Of a DNA stretch of 64,000 bases, positions 35,775 to 44,816 are shown one piece after another. Each line of letters starts with the position of its first letter. Position 1 is the first letter of the stretch. The position numbers and the translations under genes are program-made. The stretch lies in the NCBI RefSeq assembly GCF_048320135.1, contig NZ_CP182947.1, positions 3,534,001-3,598,000 of the forward strand, read 5' to 3'. Origin of the DNA: Ideonella_A sakaiensis_A. GTDB taxonomy: Bacteria > Pseudomonadota > Gammaproteobacteria > Burkholderiales > Burkholderiaceae_C. The notes beneath the pieces are model-generated. The model had not been told where the DNA came from. It was given only the letters and a program-made list of their open reading frames with translations, and searched no databases.

Positions 35775-37577
35775 ATGACACCCATGTTGTTGAACATCGC
35801 GGTGACCGCCATGTTGACCCTTCCGGCCGAACCGGCGCAGACCGGTGTAGCGGTCGACAAGGCAGGTTCCGGGCAAGCCGCTGCCCGGCAACCGGGCGGG
35901 CAGGCCAATCCACGCGCGGACCCGCGTGCCGGCGGACTGATGATCCGTGTTGCGGCCGGCGACTGGGGCGGCGGCGATCCGCAGACCATCCGGCTGGTAC
36001 TCGAGGCAGTGGCGGCTGAAATGCTGTCGCGTTTCTCCGGGCGTGAGCCGCTGGCGCCGATCCATGTCTCGCGTTCGCCAGTCCGGCCGGTCACCTTGTT
36101 CGAACGCGGGCCGCACGGCGAATACCGGATCGAACTGAATGCCAGCGGACGCGACGCGGCACCCTATATCTACGAGTTTGCCCACGAGTTGTGCCACGTG
36201 TTGTCGAATTACGAGCGCCATCACCACGCCGCTGCCGCGCGCAGCCAGCAATGGTTCGAGGAGGCCTTGTGCGAAGTCGCGTCGCTCTATTCGCTGAAGG
36301 CGCTGGCGAACCGTTGGCAGCGGTCGGCACCGACGGCCGAGCTGGCCGCCGCAGCGCCGGGGCTGCTCGAGACCGCGCGCCGCTTCCAGCAGGAGGCCCA
36401 CCGCCGCCTGCCGACGGGCACCACATTGGCCGGCTGGTATGCACTGGCCGGCGCGCGGCTCGGCGCCAGCGCCTACGACCGCAACCGCAATGAAGTGGTG
36501 GCCAACCTGCTGCTGCCGCTGTTCGAGGAGAACCCGGAGCTGTGGGGCGCCATCTCGTTCCTGAACCTGCAGGCGCCCGGATCGAGCTTCCGCGACTACC
36601 TGCAGTCATGGCTGGACAATGCGCCGCCCCGCTACAAGGATGTGATCCGCTACACGATCTCGCTGTTCTTCAGGCGCGAGGCGCCGCCGGTGGCGCCCGG
36701 TGGCGACTACCCTTCGCGGCCCTTGCAGATCATCGTCACCTTCGGCCCCGGCGGCGGTGCCGACGGCATGGCGCGCAAGCTGGCCGAATTGCTCGAGCCG
36801 CAAGTCGGGATGCCGGTGCTGGTCGAAAATGTCGCCGGCGCATCCGGCAATGCCGGACTGACCAAGGCACTGCTGAGCAGCGATCCGGAGCACACGCTGG
36901 TGACGCTGATCGCGCTGACCGCGGCAGCCTGGGCCGATGGCGTCGGCACGATCGGCGCGTCCGATTTCACCATTCTCGGCATCGTCCAGCAGTCGCCATC
37001 GATGCTGTTCGTTCGGGCAGACAGCCCGCTGGCGGATTTCGAGCAGTTTCTCGCCGCCGCCGCCCGCAGACGGCTCAGCGTCGCGACTTCAGGCCGCGGC
37101 ACGCTCGACGACCTGACGCTGGCATTGCTCGGCAGCCATGGCTATCTGCTGCAGAACGCGCCGTTTGCGCTGCCGCGCCAGCGTTACCAGGCGACGCTGG
37201 ACGGCCGGACCGATGCCTTGTTCGAGGAGCCTGGCGACGTCGCCGGGCACCTTGCTGCCGGAGCGCTGCGGCCACTGGTCGTTTTCGCCGGCCATCGCCA
37301 TGCGGCATTTCCAGCCATTCCGGCGATCGTTGAATTCGGCCTCGCGATCGACGACCTGCCGAATTTCCGCAGCCTTGCCGTGCGCGCCGGCGTCGCCGCC
37401 GACAAGGTCGAGATCCTGAACCGGGCCATCGACACCGCACTGCGCAGCGACGAGTGGCAGCACTATTGCGCGCGCACCTTCAGTTGCGCGAGCGCCGTCA
37501 CGCCAACCGAAGCTGCCGCACGCGTGCGCCGGCTTGTTGATCGGGTAGGCGCCCACCGCGCCCGTCTGCCGCGTTGA
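35775..37577 (+). CDS. HExxH zincin-like domain fused to a Bug/TctC substrate-binding domain
   Basis: 600 residues from ATG 35775, whose first 22 residues look like a signal peptide (MTPMLLNIAVTAMLTLPAEP). Residues about 55-300 contain HELCH at 137-141 and, 20 residues later, WFEEALCEVASLY with Glu163 in the position of the third ligand of gluzincin (peptidase MA) enzymes. Residues about 310-600 are a full Bug domain: YPSRPLQIIVTFGPGGGADGMAR, the PVLVENVAGASGN loop and the family's later strands. The open reading frame is unbroken. I know of no such pairing. Peptidase activity and ligand are both unproved. The usual ORF start TTG 35691 is unlikely. The PBP gene follows after 14 bp. Confidence 0.75.
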   Translation: MTPMLLNIAVTAMLTLPAEPAQTGVAVDKAGSGQAAARQPGGQANPRADPRAGGLMIRVAAGDWGGGDPQTIRLVLEAVAAEMLSRFSGREPLAPIHVSRSPVRPVTLFERGPHGEYRIELNASGRDAAPYIYEFAHELCHVLSNYERHHHAAAARSQQWFEEALCEVASLYSLKALANRWQRSAPTAELAAAAPGLLETARRFQQEAHRRLPTGTTLAGWYALAGARLGASAYDRNRNEVVANLLLPLFEENPELWGAISFLNLQAPGSSFRDYLQSWLDNAPPRYKDVIRYTISLFFRREAPPVAPGGDYPSRPLQIIVTFGPGGGADGMARKLAELLEPQVGMPVLVENVAGASGNAGLTKALLSSDPEHTLVTLIALTAAAWADGVGTIGASDFTILGIVQQSPSMLFVRADSPLADFEQFLAAAARRRLSVATSGRGTLDDLTLALLGSHGYLLQNAPFALPRQRYQATLDGRTDALFEEPGDVAGHLAAGALRPLVVFAGHRHAAFPAIPAIVEFGLAIDDLPNFRSLAVRAGVAADKVEILNRAIDTALRSDEWQHYCARTFSCASAVTPTEAAARVRRLVDRVGAHRARLPR

Positions 37578-37591
37578 AGTGGGTGATCGCG

Positions 37592-38890
37592 ATGCTTCGG
37601 ATGCTGCTCCTTCTGCTGTTGCCGCTGATCGGCATGTTGCCGCTGCGCGCCGCGGCAGCGGCCGAGGCGAATGGGCAACAGCAGCATATCGCCGTGATCG
37701 TTGCCCGCGGTGACGCCGGGCCGGCGATTGATGCCGTGCTCGCCGGAATGGCCGACTACATTGAATTGCTGAACCGGCGCGACGGCGGCATCAACGGCGT
37801 GCGGCTGGTCTGGGACGATTGCGGCAGCGTCATGGAAGCGCCGGGCGAAGGTCCGTGCGCCGAACAGGTGACCCACGATCGGGTGGCGATCGCGCTGCCT
37901 GGCGGCCTGTCGCCGGCGCTGGCCGAGCGCAGCCGCGCCGAGCGCATTCCGCTGCTGATGCCGGCCGATGCGTCTTCGCTGGGGGTCGACGGTCGCGCCG
38001 ATCGTTATGCCTTCACGCTGCTCGCCGGTCCGCTGCGGCAGGCCGCGGCGCGGCTGCAATTCATTGCCGACCGCGAAGGCGGCATTGACCGCTTGCGCGG
38101 CAAGCGGATTGCATATCTGCACGCCGCTCAGCCGAGCCGGCACGAGGTCGGCGAACTGCTCGAACGGCAGGCTGCCGAATACGGCTTTGCGCTCGACCAG
38201 CATTCGATCGTCGCATCGGTCGAGGCCGCAGCCGAGGTCTGGCAGGCGATCCACCGCGACGCCGTCGACTGGGTGCTGCTCGATACCGCGGGCCCGGCCA
38301 CTTCCGCAGCCTTGCGCGCTGCCGCACGCGTCGGCTTCCCGGCCGACCGCATCATCGGATCGGCCGCCGCCGGCGACGACGAGGACATCATCGCCGCCGG
38401 CGCGGCAGCGATCGGCTACATCGCGGCGTCGCCAGTTCCGTCGGGCGGCAATTTCCTGCTGCTGCGCGATATCCGCCGTCACCTGCCGGACGCAGCGGCG
38501 AATGCGCCGAACCGTCGCGATGCGGGCTATCTCCGCGGCATTGCGCAGGCGCTGTTGGTCGGGGAGGCGATCCGCCTTGCACAGCGCCGCTACGGTGCCC
38601 GGCCGATCGACAGCGAACAGCTCCGCTGGGGCCTGGAGCGCTTGCAACTCGACGACGAACGCCTGTCACGGCTCGGCGCGCTCGAGATGCTGCCGCCGAG
38701 CGCGACCAGTTGTTCCGATCACGATGCCGGCGATGCGGTCAAGTTCCAGCAATGGCTTGGCGGCCGCTGGAATGTCGTGTCGGACTGGGTCGGCGGCGAC
38801 ACCGCTGCCGTCGAGGCGGTCATCGACACGCTGGCCCGGCGCCGGACGCGCGACGGCGAGCCGACGGCGGGAAATTGCCCGCCGGAGTGA
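37592..38890 (+). CDS. Periplasmic binding protein, Leu/Ile/Val type (PBP type 1)
   Basis: 432 residues from ATG 37592; a TTG (37574) and GTG (37583) upstream are alternatives. A hydrophobic signal peptide (MLRMLLLLLLPLIGMLPLRA) precedes HIAVIVARGDAGPAID. The lobe pattern is that of branched-chain-amino-acid-type ABC binding proteins, with NRRDGGINGVRLVWDDCG near the ligand cleft and a C-terminal DAVKFQQWLGGRWNVVSDW common in those linked to aromatic-acid uptake. Two short Cys-containing loops may form disulfides. No ABC permease or ATPase is adjacent. Confidence 0.8.
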   Translation: MLRMLLLLLLPLIGMLPLRAAAAAEANGQQQHIAVIVARGDAGPAIDAVLAGMADYIELLNRRDGGINGVRLVWDDCGSVMEAPGEGPCAEQVTHDRVAIALPGGLSPALAERSRAERIPLLMPADASSLGVDGRADRYAFTLLAGPLRQAAARLQFIADREGGIDRLRGKRIAYLHAAQPSRHEVGELLERQAAEYGFALDQHSIVASVEAAAEVWQAIHRDAVDWVLLDTAGPATSAALRAAARVGFPADRIIGSAAAGDDEDIIAAGAAAIGYIAASPVPSGGNFLLLRDIRRHLPDAAANAPNRRDAGYLRGIAQALLVGEAIRLAQRRYGARPIDSEQLRWGLERLQLDDERLSRLGALEMLPPSATSCSDHDAGDAVKFQQWLGGRWNVVSDWVGGDTAAVEAVIDTLARRRTRDGEPTAGNCPPE

Positions 38891-39030
38891 GGCCGCCGAC
38901 CGCACCGGGCGGCGTCCCGTCGCTGGTGACGCGGCGGCGCGGGCATTCGGGCTAACCCTGAATGATCGGCCCCGGTGCGTTAACATCCAGCGCCAAGTGC
39001 CAACAGGGTGCCGTTGTCCCACCCGGTCTT

Positions 39031-42000
39031 ATGAATGCACCCAATTCCCTGAGCCAGCTTGCATCGATTGCCGCCGGCGCCGGCGCGCAGCGCCCGGCGA
39101 GTCGGCTGCGCGAGATTCCGTACAACTACACCTCGTTCTCGGACCGCGAGATCGTGATCCGCTTGCTTGGCCAGCGCGCCTGGGATGTGCTGGATCGGCT
39201 GCGCGAGGAACGCCAGACCGGCCGCTCGGCGCGCATGTTGTACGAGGTGCTCGGCGACATCTGGGTCGTGCAGCGCAACCCTTACCTGCAGGACGACCTG
39301 CTCGACAACCCGAAGCGGCGCCGCCAGCTGATCGAAGCGTTGCACCACCGGCTCGGCGAGATCGAGAAGCGGCGCCAGCCGCAGGACGATGCGCAGCGCG
39401 ATCTGATCGTTGGTGAGCTGCTGCAGGCGGCGTCGCTGGCGGTGGTGCAGTTCGCCAGCCAGTTCGACGAGGTCGCCGACCTGCGCCGACGCGCGACGCG
39501 CGTGCTCGGCCGAATCACGCGCAAGGACAATATCAAGTTCGACGGCCTGTCGCGCGTCTCGCACGTGACCGATGCCACCGACTGGCGGGTCGAATACCCG
39601 TTCGTCGTGCTGACGCCTGACAGCGAAGCCGAGATGGCGGCGCTGGTCAAGGCCTGCATCGACCTCGGGCTGACGATCATTCCGCGCGGCGGCGGCACCG
39701 GCTATACCGGCGGCGCGATTCCGCTGACCTGGAACAGCGCGGTCATCAATACCGAGAAACTGGAGGCGATGACCGAGGTCGAGTGGCGCACATTGCCGGG
39801 CGTCGAGCGCGAGGTCGCCACCGTCTGGACCGAAGCCGGTGTCGTCACGCAGCGCGTCGCCGATGCAGCGGATCGGGCTGGTCACGTCTTCGCGGTCGAT
39901 CCGACCTCGGCCGAGGCATCGTGCATCGGCGGCAACATCGCGATGAATGCCGGCGGCAAGAAGGCGGTGTTGTGGGGCACCGCGCTCGACAACCTGGTGT
40001 CGTGGCGGATGGTCACGCCCGAGGCCAAATGGCTCGAGGTGGTGCGGCTGAACCACAACCTCGGCAAGATCCACGATGTCGAGCTGGCGAGCTTCGAGCT
40101 CAATTTCTACGATGCGTCGGGCAAGGTGCTCGAGCGTACCGAACGCCTCGACATCCCTGGCGCGCGCTTCCGCAAGGAAGGCCTCGGCAAGGACGTCACC
40201 GACAAGTTTCTCGCCGGCCTGCCAGGCATCCAGAAGGAAGGCTGCGACGGCCTGATCACCAGTGCGCGCTGGATCGTCCACAAGATGCCCGCGCATACGC
40301 GCACCGTCTGCCTCGAATTCTTCGGCAATGCGAAGGAGGCGGTGCCGAGCATCGTCGACATCAAGGACTACATGTTCGGCCTGATCAAGGCAGGCGGCGT
40401 CGAGATGCCCGACGGCCGGCGCGCGCAGGTGCTGCTCGCCGGCCTCGAACACCTCGACGACCGCTACCTGAAGGCGGTCGGCTACGCCACCAAGAGCAAG
40501 CGCGGTGGCTTGCCGAAGATGGTGCTGCTCGGCGACATCGCCGGCGACGACCCCGATGCGGTCGCGCGTGTCACCAGCGAGGTCGTGCGGCTGGCGAACG
40601 GCCGCGCCGGCGAGGGCTTCATCGCAGTCAGCGCCGAGGCACGCAAGAAATTCTGGCTCGACCGCAAGCGCACCGCGGCGATCAGCCGCCATACCAATGC
40701 CTTCAAGGTCAACGAGGATGTGGTGATCCCGTTGCCGCGGATGGGCGAATATACGAACGGCATCGAGCGGTTGAACATCGAATTCAGCCTGCGCAACAAG
40801 CTGGCGCTGGTCGATGCGTTGACGGACTTCTTTGTCGCCGGCAACCTGCCGCTCGGCAGGAGCGACGATGCCGGCGAGATCGCATCGGCCGAACTGCTCG
40901 AGGACCGCGTCAGCCAGGCGCTGCAGCTGCTGCGCGACGTGCGCGATCGCTGGCAGCTGTGGCTCAGCCACCTCGATGCGACACCGCCGCCGGGCGCGCA
41001 GTCTGATCCGTCGCGCGACCAGCGCAGCTTCTTCGAGCAGTTGCAGGATCACAGCCTGCGCGCATCGTGGAAAACCGAGATCCGCGCGCCGCTGAAAGGC
41101 ATCTTTGCCGGCTCGGCGCTGGCGCCGATCGTCGACGCCGCCGATGCGATCCACAAGCAGGTGCTGAAGGGCCGCGTCTGGATCGCGCTGCACATGCACG
41201 CCGGCGACGGCAACGTGCACACCAACATCCCGGTCAACAGCGACAACTACGAGATGCTGCAGACCGCGCACGAGGCGGTGGTGCGGATCATGCAGCTCGC
41301 GCGCAGCCTGAACGGCGTGATTTCGGGTGAGCACGGCATCGGCATCACGAAGCTCGAATTCCTGACCGACGACGAACTGGCGCCGTTCTCCGACTACAAG
41401 CGCCGGGTTGATCCGGAGGGCCGCTTCAACAAGGGCAAGCTGCTGCGCGATCCGGGGCCGGATGCCGATCCGCACCGCGTCCATGCCGACCTGACGAATG
41501 CCTATACGCCGAGTTTCGGCCTGATGGGCCACGAGTCGCTGATCATGCAGCAAAGCGACATCGGCGCGATCGCCGACAGCGTCAAGGACTGCCTGCGCTG
41601 CGGCAAATGCAAGCCGGTCTGTGCGACCCATGTGCCGCGCGCCAACCTGCTGTACAGCCCGCGCAACAAGATCCTCGCGACCTCGCTGCTGGTCGAGGCC
41701 TTCCTGTACGAGGAACAGACGCGGCGCGGCGTCTCGATCAAGCACTGGCATGAATTCGAGGATGTGGCCGACCACTGCACGGTCTGCCACAAATGCCTGA
41801 GCCCGTGTCCGGTCGACATCGATTTCGGCGATGTCTCGATGAACATGCGCAACCTGCTGCGCAAGCTCGGCAAGAAGGGTCTGCGGCCCGGCAACAAGGC
41901 CGCGATGCTGTTGCTCAATGCGACCAATCCGCAGACGATCAAGCTGCTGCGCATCGCCATGGTCGACATCGGCTTCAGGCTGCAACGCTTTGCCAACAAG

Positions 42001-43008
42001 CTGCTGCGCGTGCCGGCGAAGATGCAGACCGCCGCACCGCCGGCGACGCTCGGGCCTGCGCCGATCAAGGAGCAGGTGATCCACTTCATCAACAAGAAGC
42101 TGCCTGGCGGCCTGCCGAAGAAGACCGCGCGCGCCTTGCTCGACATCGAGGACAAGAACTACGTCCCGATCATCCGCGACCCGCAGGCAACAACCGCCGA
42201 CAGCGAGGCGGTGTTCTATTTCCCCGGTTGCGGTTCGGAACGCTTGTTCTCGCAGGTTGGCCTGGCCACCCAGGCGATGCTGTGGCATGCCGGTGTGCAG
42301 ACGGTGCTGCCGCCGGGTTATCTGTGCTGCGGCTACCCGCAGCGCGGCAGCGGCCAGTTCGACAAGGCCGAGAAGATCATCACCGACAACCGGGTGCTGT
42401 TCCACCGCGTCGCCAATACGCTGAACTACCTCGACATCAAGACCGTCGTCGTCAGCTGCGGCACCTGCTACGACCAGCTGCAGGGCTACCAGTTCGAGAA
42501 GATCTTCCCGGGCTGCCGGATCGTCGACATCCACGAATTCCTGCTCGAGAAGGGCATCACGCTCGACGCATCGCAGCAGGCCGGCTACCTGTACCACGAT
42601 CCGTGTCATACGCCGATGAAGCTGCAGGAGCCGATGAAGACGGTGAAGGCGCTGGTCGGCGAGCGGGTGATCGAAAGCAAGCGCTGCTGCGGCGAATCCG
42701 GAACGCTTGGTGTGACGCGCCCGGACATCGCGACCCAGGTGCGTTTCCGCAAGGAAGAACAGCTGCAGATCGACGAGGCGGCGTTGCGGCGGCAGGATGG
42801 CGTCGCCGATGCCGGCAAGATCAAGATCCTGACCTCGTGCCCGAGTTGCCTGCAGGGCCTGAGCCGTTATCGCAACGACCTCGACAATGGCCTGCTCGAG
42901 GCCGACTACATCGTCGTCGAGATGGCCAGCAAGATCCTCGGCGGCAACTGGATGGCCGAATACGTCGGGCGAGCGAACAGCGGCGGCATCGAACGCGTAC
43001 TGGTCTGA
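39031..43008 (+). CDS. FAD-linked oxidase / 4Fe-4S oxidoreductase fusion (DUF3683 type)
   Basis: 1325 residues from ATG 39031. A DUF3683-like N-terminal region (about 20-170) precedes a FAD-binding_4 domain with IPRGGGTGYTGGAI and NIAMNAGGKKAVLWG, then an FAD-oxidase C domain with LHMHAGDGNVHTN and SGEHGIG. Two [4Fe-4S] motifs follow: Cys854/857/860/864 and Cys916/919/922/926. Two CCG domains (LCCGYPQRG and RCCGESGTLG) end the protein. The layout is a single-chain GlcD-GlcF or D-lactate dehydrogenase-like enzyme that oxidises a 2-hydroxy acid and reduces the quinone pool. The true substrate is unknown. Confidence 0.9.
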   Translation: MNAPNSLSQLASIAAGAGAQRPASRLREIPYNYTSFSDREIVIRLLGQRAWDVLDRLREERQTGRSARMLYEVLGDIWVVQRNPYLQDDLLDNPKRRRQLIEALHHRLGEIEKRRQPQDDAQRDLIVGELLQAASLAVVQFASQFDEVADLRRRATRVLGRITRKDNIKFDGLSRVSHVTDATDWRVEYPFVVLTPDSEAEMAALVKACIDLGLTIIPRGGGTGYTGGAIPLTWNSAVINTEKLEAMTEVEWRTLPGVEREVATVWTEAGVVTQRVADAADRAGHVFAVDPTSAEASCIGGNIAMNAGGKKAVLWGTALDNLVSWRMVTPEAKWLEVVRLNHNLGKIHDVELASFELNFYDASGKVLERTERLDIPGARFRKEGLGKDVTDKFLAGLPGIQKEGCDGLITSARWIVHKMPAHTRTVCLEFFGNAKEAVPSIVDIKDYMFGLIKAGGVEMPDGRRAQVLLAGLEHLDDRYLKAVGYATKSKRGGLPKMVLLGDIAGDDPDAVARVTSEVVRLANGRAGEGFIAVSAEARKKFWLDRKRTAAISRHTNAFKVNEDVVIPLPRMGEYTNGIERLNIEFSLRNKLALVDALTDFFVAGNLPLGRSDDAGEIASAELLEDRVSQALQLLRDVRDRWQLWLSHLDATPPPGAQSDPSRDQRSFFEQLQDHSLRASWKTEIRAPLKGIFAGSALAPIVDAADAIHKQVLKGRVWIALHMHAGDGNVHTNIPVNSDNYEMLQTAHEAVVRIMQLARSLNGVISGEHGIGITKLEFLTDDELAPFSDYKRRVDPEGRFNKGKLLRDPGPDADPHRVHADLTNAYTPSFGLMGHESLIMQQSDIGAIADSVKDCLRCGKCKPVCATHVPRANLLYSPRNKILATSLLVEAFLYEEQTRRGVSIKHWHEFEDVADHCTVCHKCLSPCPVDIDFGDVSMNMRNLLRKLGKKGLRPGNKAAMLLLNATNPQTIKLLRIAMVDIGFRLQRFANKLLRVPAKMQTAAPPATLGPAPIKEQVIHFINKKLPGGLPKKTARALLDIEDKNYVPIIRDPQATTADSEAVFYFPGCGSERLFSQVGLATQAMLWHAGVQTVLPPGYLCCGYPQRGSGQFDKAEKIITDNRVLFHRVANTLNYLDIKTVVVSCGTCYDQLQGYQFEKIFPGCRIVDIHEFLLEKGITLDASQQAGYLYHDPCHTPMKLQEPMKTVKALVGERVIESKRCCGESGTLGVTRPDIATQVRFRKEEQLQIDEAALRRQDGVADAGKIKILTSCPSCLQGLSRYRNDLDNGLLEADYIVVEMASKILGGNWMAEYVGRANSGGIERVLV

Positions 43009-43044
43009 TCCGCGCCGCGCCAGCCGCCGTGGCGCGGCGGCGCG

Positions 43045-44514
43045 TCAGGACTGGCGCTGGAACGGCAGGTCGACGCCGTCGCGCCGCATCGTCATCTGCT
43101 GCGGAAGCTCGGCGTCGTCGAACAGGAATTCGATGCCGCTGTCGCGCATCACCAGGCGACGCTTCGTGACCGCGACCAGTTCGACATCGCCGGCAACAAA
43201 ACCCTGAGCCCACAGGCGGCCGTCCCGCAACATGATTTGCAATGATGCATTGCGCCGCGCCACCCATTTGCCGGCCAGCTGCTGCAGGGTTGTCTCGGGC
43301 AGCGCGACCAGGTTGAAATCGCGCTCGCTGATGCCGGCGTCGAGCGCCCGCAGTGCCAGCGAGCGGGTCTCGATGAAGGCATTCGACAACACGGCGCCAG
43401 CGCGTTGCGTTGCCGGCTCGAGCCAGACCGAGACCGAAAAGCCGGAGGTTGCGCCGTCCTGGTTGAAAAACTGACGCCGACGGCCATCGGCGGCGACGAT
43501 GGTGCTGATCTCCCAGCCGAAGCCGAACGGGTGCAAGGGATGTTCGCCTTCGGTGCGTTGCTGCAGGCACATCGCAAAGGCATCGCGCAGCGGATGGTCG
43601 AAGGCGCCAACCGCTGCCTGCATGAAGCGGCCGACCGATTCGATCGAGCCGAGCAGGCCGACGGCGCCGGCCAGCGCATCGAAGCGCCACGGCAGTGCCG
43701 GCCGGCGCTGGCCGTCATGTGGCGCCGCCAGCAGCGGCGCCTCCGCGAAGGTGCCGGCCAGCGCAGCGCCGATCGTCGAAAGGTCGTCGCCGACCGGCAG
43801 CGGCCGGGCCAGCCGCAGTTCCGGCAGGCCGAGCGGCAGCAGCACATCGCGGCGCAAGGCCTCGTCGAGGCTCAGCCCGAGGCGGCGTGCCAGCACCAGT
43901 GCCAGCAGGCCGTAACCGAGGTTGGAATATTCGAAGCGCGCGCCGCGCGCAACCACCGGCCGCCAACTGCGCAGATACTGGTACAGCCGCTGCTCGGTAT
44001 AAAAGGCGTAGGGATCCTTGATCTCGTTGTTCAGCAGGTCACCGGGCATCCGCGGCAGCCCGGAGCGGTGCGTCGCCAGATCGATCAGCCGCAGCGGCTG
44101 GCCGCTGCTGTCGCGCAGACGAATGAGCTCGGGCACGGCGTCCTCCACCGCATCGTCGAGCGACCAGCGGCCCTTCAACACGCCATCGGCAAGCAGCAGC
44201 GCAACAAAGGCCTTGGTCAGCGATCCGAGCTCGAACACGGTGCTGGTCGTGATCGGCTCGCTGGCGCCATGGCGTTTCGCGCCGGCAACATCGAGCCGCA
44301 AACCGCTGCGGTCGAGTTGCGCGCTGGCAAAACCGACACCATCACGTTGCAGACGCTCCCGCAACGCGCCGCTCAACGATTCCGTTGCCGACGTTGTGGC
44401 GTGGCCAGGCCAGGCCGGCATCGACAACAGCGGCGCCGCACAGGCGCTCAGCAGCACGCTGCGTCGGCGCGGATCGATGCGACGATCGAGATTTCTGAGG
44501 TGGTCGTTCGCCAA
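43045..44514 (-). CDS. Serine hydrolase of the class C beta-lactamase / DD-peptidase family
   Basis: About 489 residues if TTG 44514 is used; upstream ATGs at 44607 and 44706 are in frame. TTG is preferred because it has AAGG upstream and brings DPRRRSVLLSACAAPLLSMPAW close to the N-terminus as a possible twin-arginine-like signal peptide. SxxK is in ELGSLTKAF and YxN is FEYSNLGYG, so the nucleophile and base are present. A C-terminal beta domain (about 390-489) is of the kind seen in penicillin-binding-protein-like esterases. Substrate is unknown; resistance should not be assumed. Confidence 0.82.
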   Translation of the reverse strand: MANDHLRNLDRRIDPRRRSVLLSACAAPLLSMPAWPGHATTSATESLSGALRERLQRDGVGFASAQLDRSGLRLDVAGAKRHGASEPITTSTVFELGSLTKAFVALLLADGVLKGRWSLDDAVEDAVPELIRLRDSSGQPLRLIDLATHRSGLPRMPGDLLNNEIKDPYAFYTEQRLYQYLRSWRPVVARGARFEYSNLGYGLLALVLARRLGLSLDEALRRDVLLPLGLPELRLARPLPVGDDLSTIGAALAGTFAEAPLLAAPHDGQRRPALPWRFDALAGAVGLLGSIESVGRFMQAAVGAFDHPLRDAFAMCLQQRTEGEHPLHPFGFGWEISTIVAADGRRRQFFNQDGATSGFSVSVWLEPATQRAGAVLSNAFIETRSLALRALDAGISERDFNLVALPETTLQQLAGKWVARRNASLQIMLRDGRLWAQGFVAGDVELVAVTKRRLVMRDSGIEFLFDDAELPQQMTMRRDGVDLPFQRQS

Positions 44515-44816
44515 GCTGGCCCTTGCAAAGGATGTGACGGAAGCGGCATTTTCAATGATCCGCGCGGTCGCAGGCGGCGCGCCGCCGCCGCTACGGGCTT
44601 CCCACATGCGCGCCGCAATTTTCGCGGTCAATAATGGTTCGTCCTCCGGCTGCCCTGGGCAGCCGGCCTGCTGCAAACATGCCGGCGCGAGGATTGCCGC
44701 TCTCATGGCAATTGCCGATACGCCAGCCAGGCAGCGCGTGCAGAATGGTGCACGATCCCCGGTTGCGGCCAGTCCAGCGTGTCCGGTCCGATACCCGAAC
44801 CCAGAAGGAGACAGTC
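44515..44816. other. 302-bp divergent intergenic region
   Basis: It separates the beta-lactamase-like gene from the TAXI-TRAP operon. I see a GC palindrome near 44575-44590, and AAGGAG at 44805-44810 placed 6 bp before the TTG start at 44817. If the hydrolase starts at an upstream ATG, part of this region is coding. No other gene is supported. Confidence 0.6.

Noticed and set aside
36600..36760. Fusion of the zincin-like and Bug parts as a frameshift or assembly error
   Set aside because: No stop, start-like signal or frame change is visible at the junction, and both flanks read cleanly in one frame. Misassembly cannot be excluded without reads.
38980..42609. 1209-residue minus-strand open frame
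   Set aside because: It lies entirely opposite the FAD/4Fe-4S oxidoreductase and has shadow-type composition with no motif.
43045..44514. Calling the serine hydrolase an AmpC beta-lactamase
   Set aside because: Only SxxK and YxN are evident and there is an extra C-terminal domain; the family is broad and includes esterases and peptidases.
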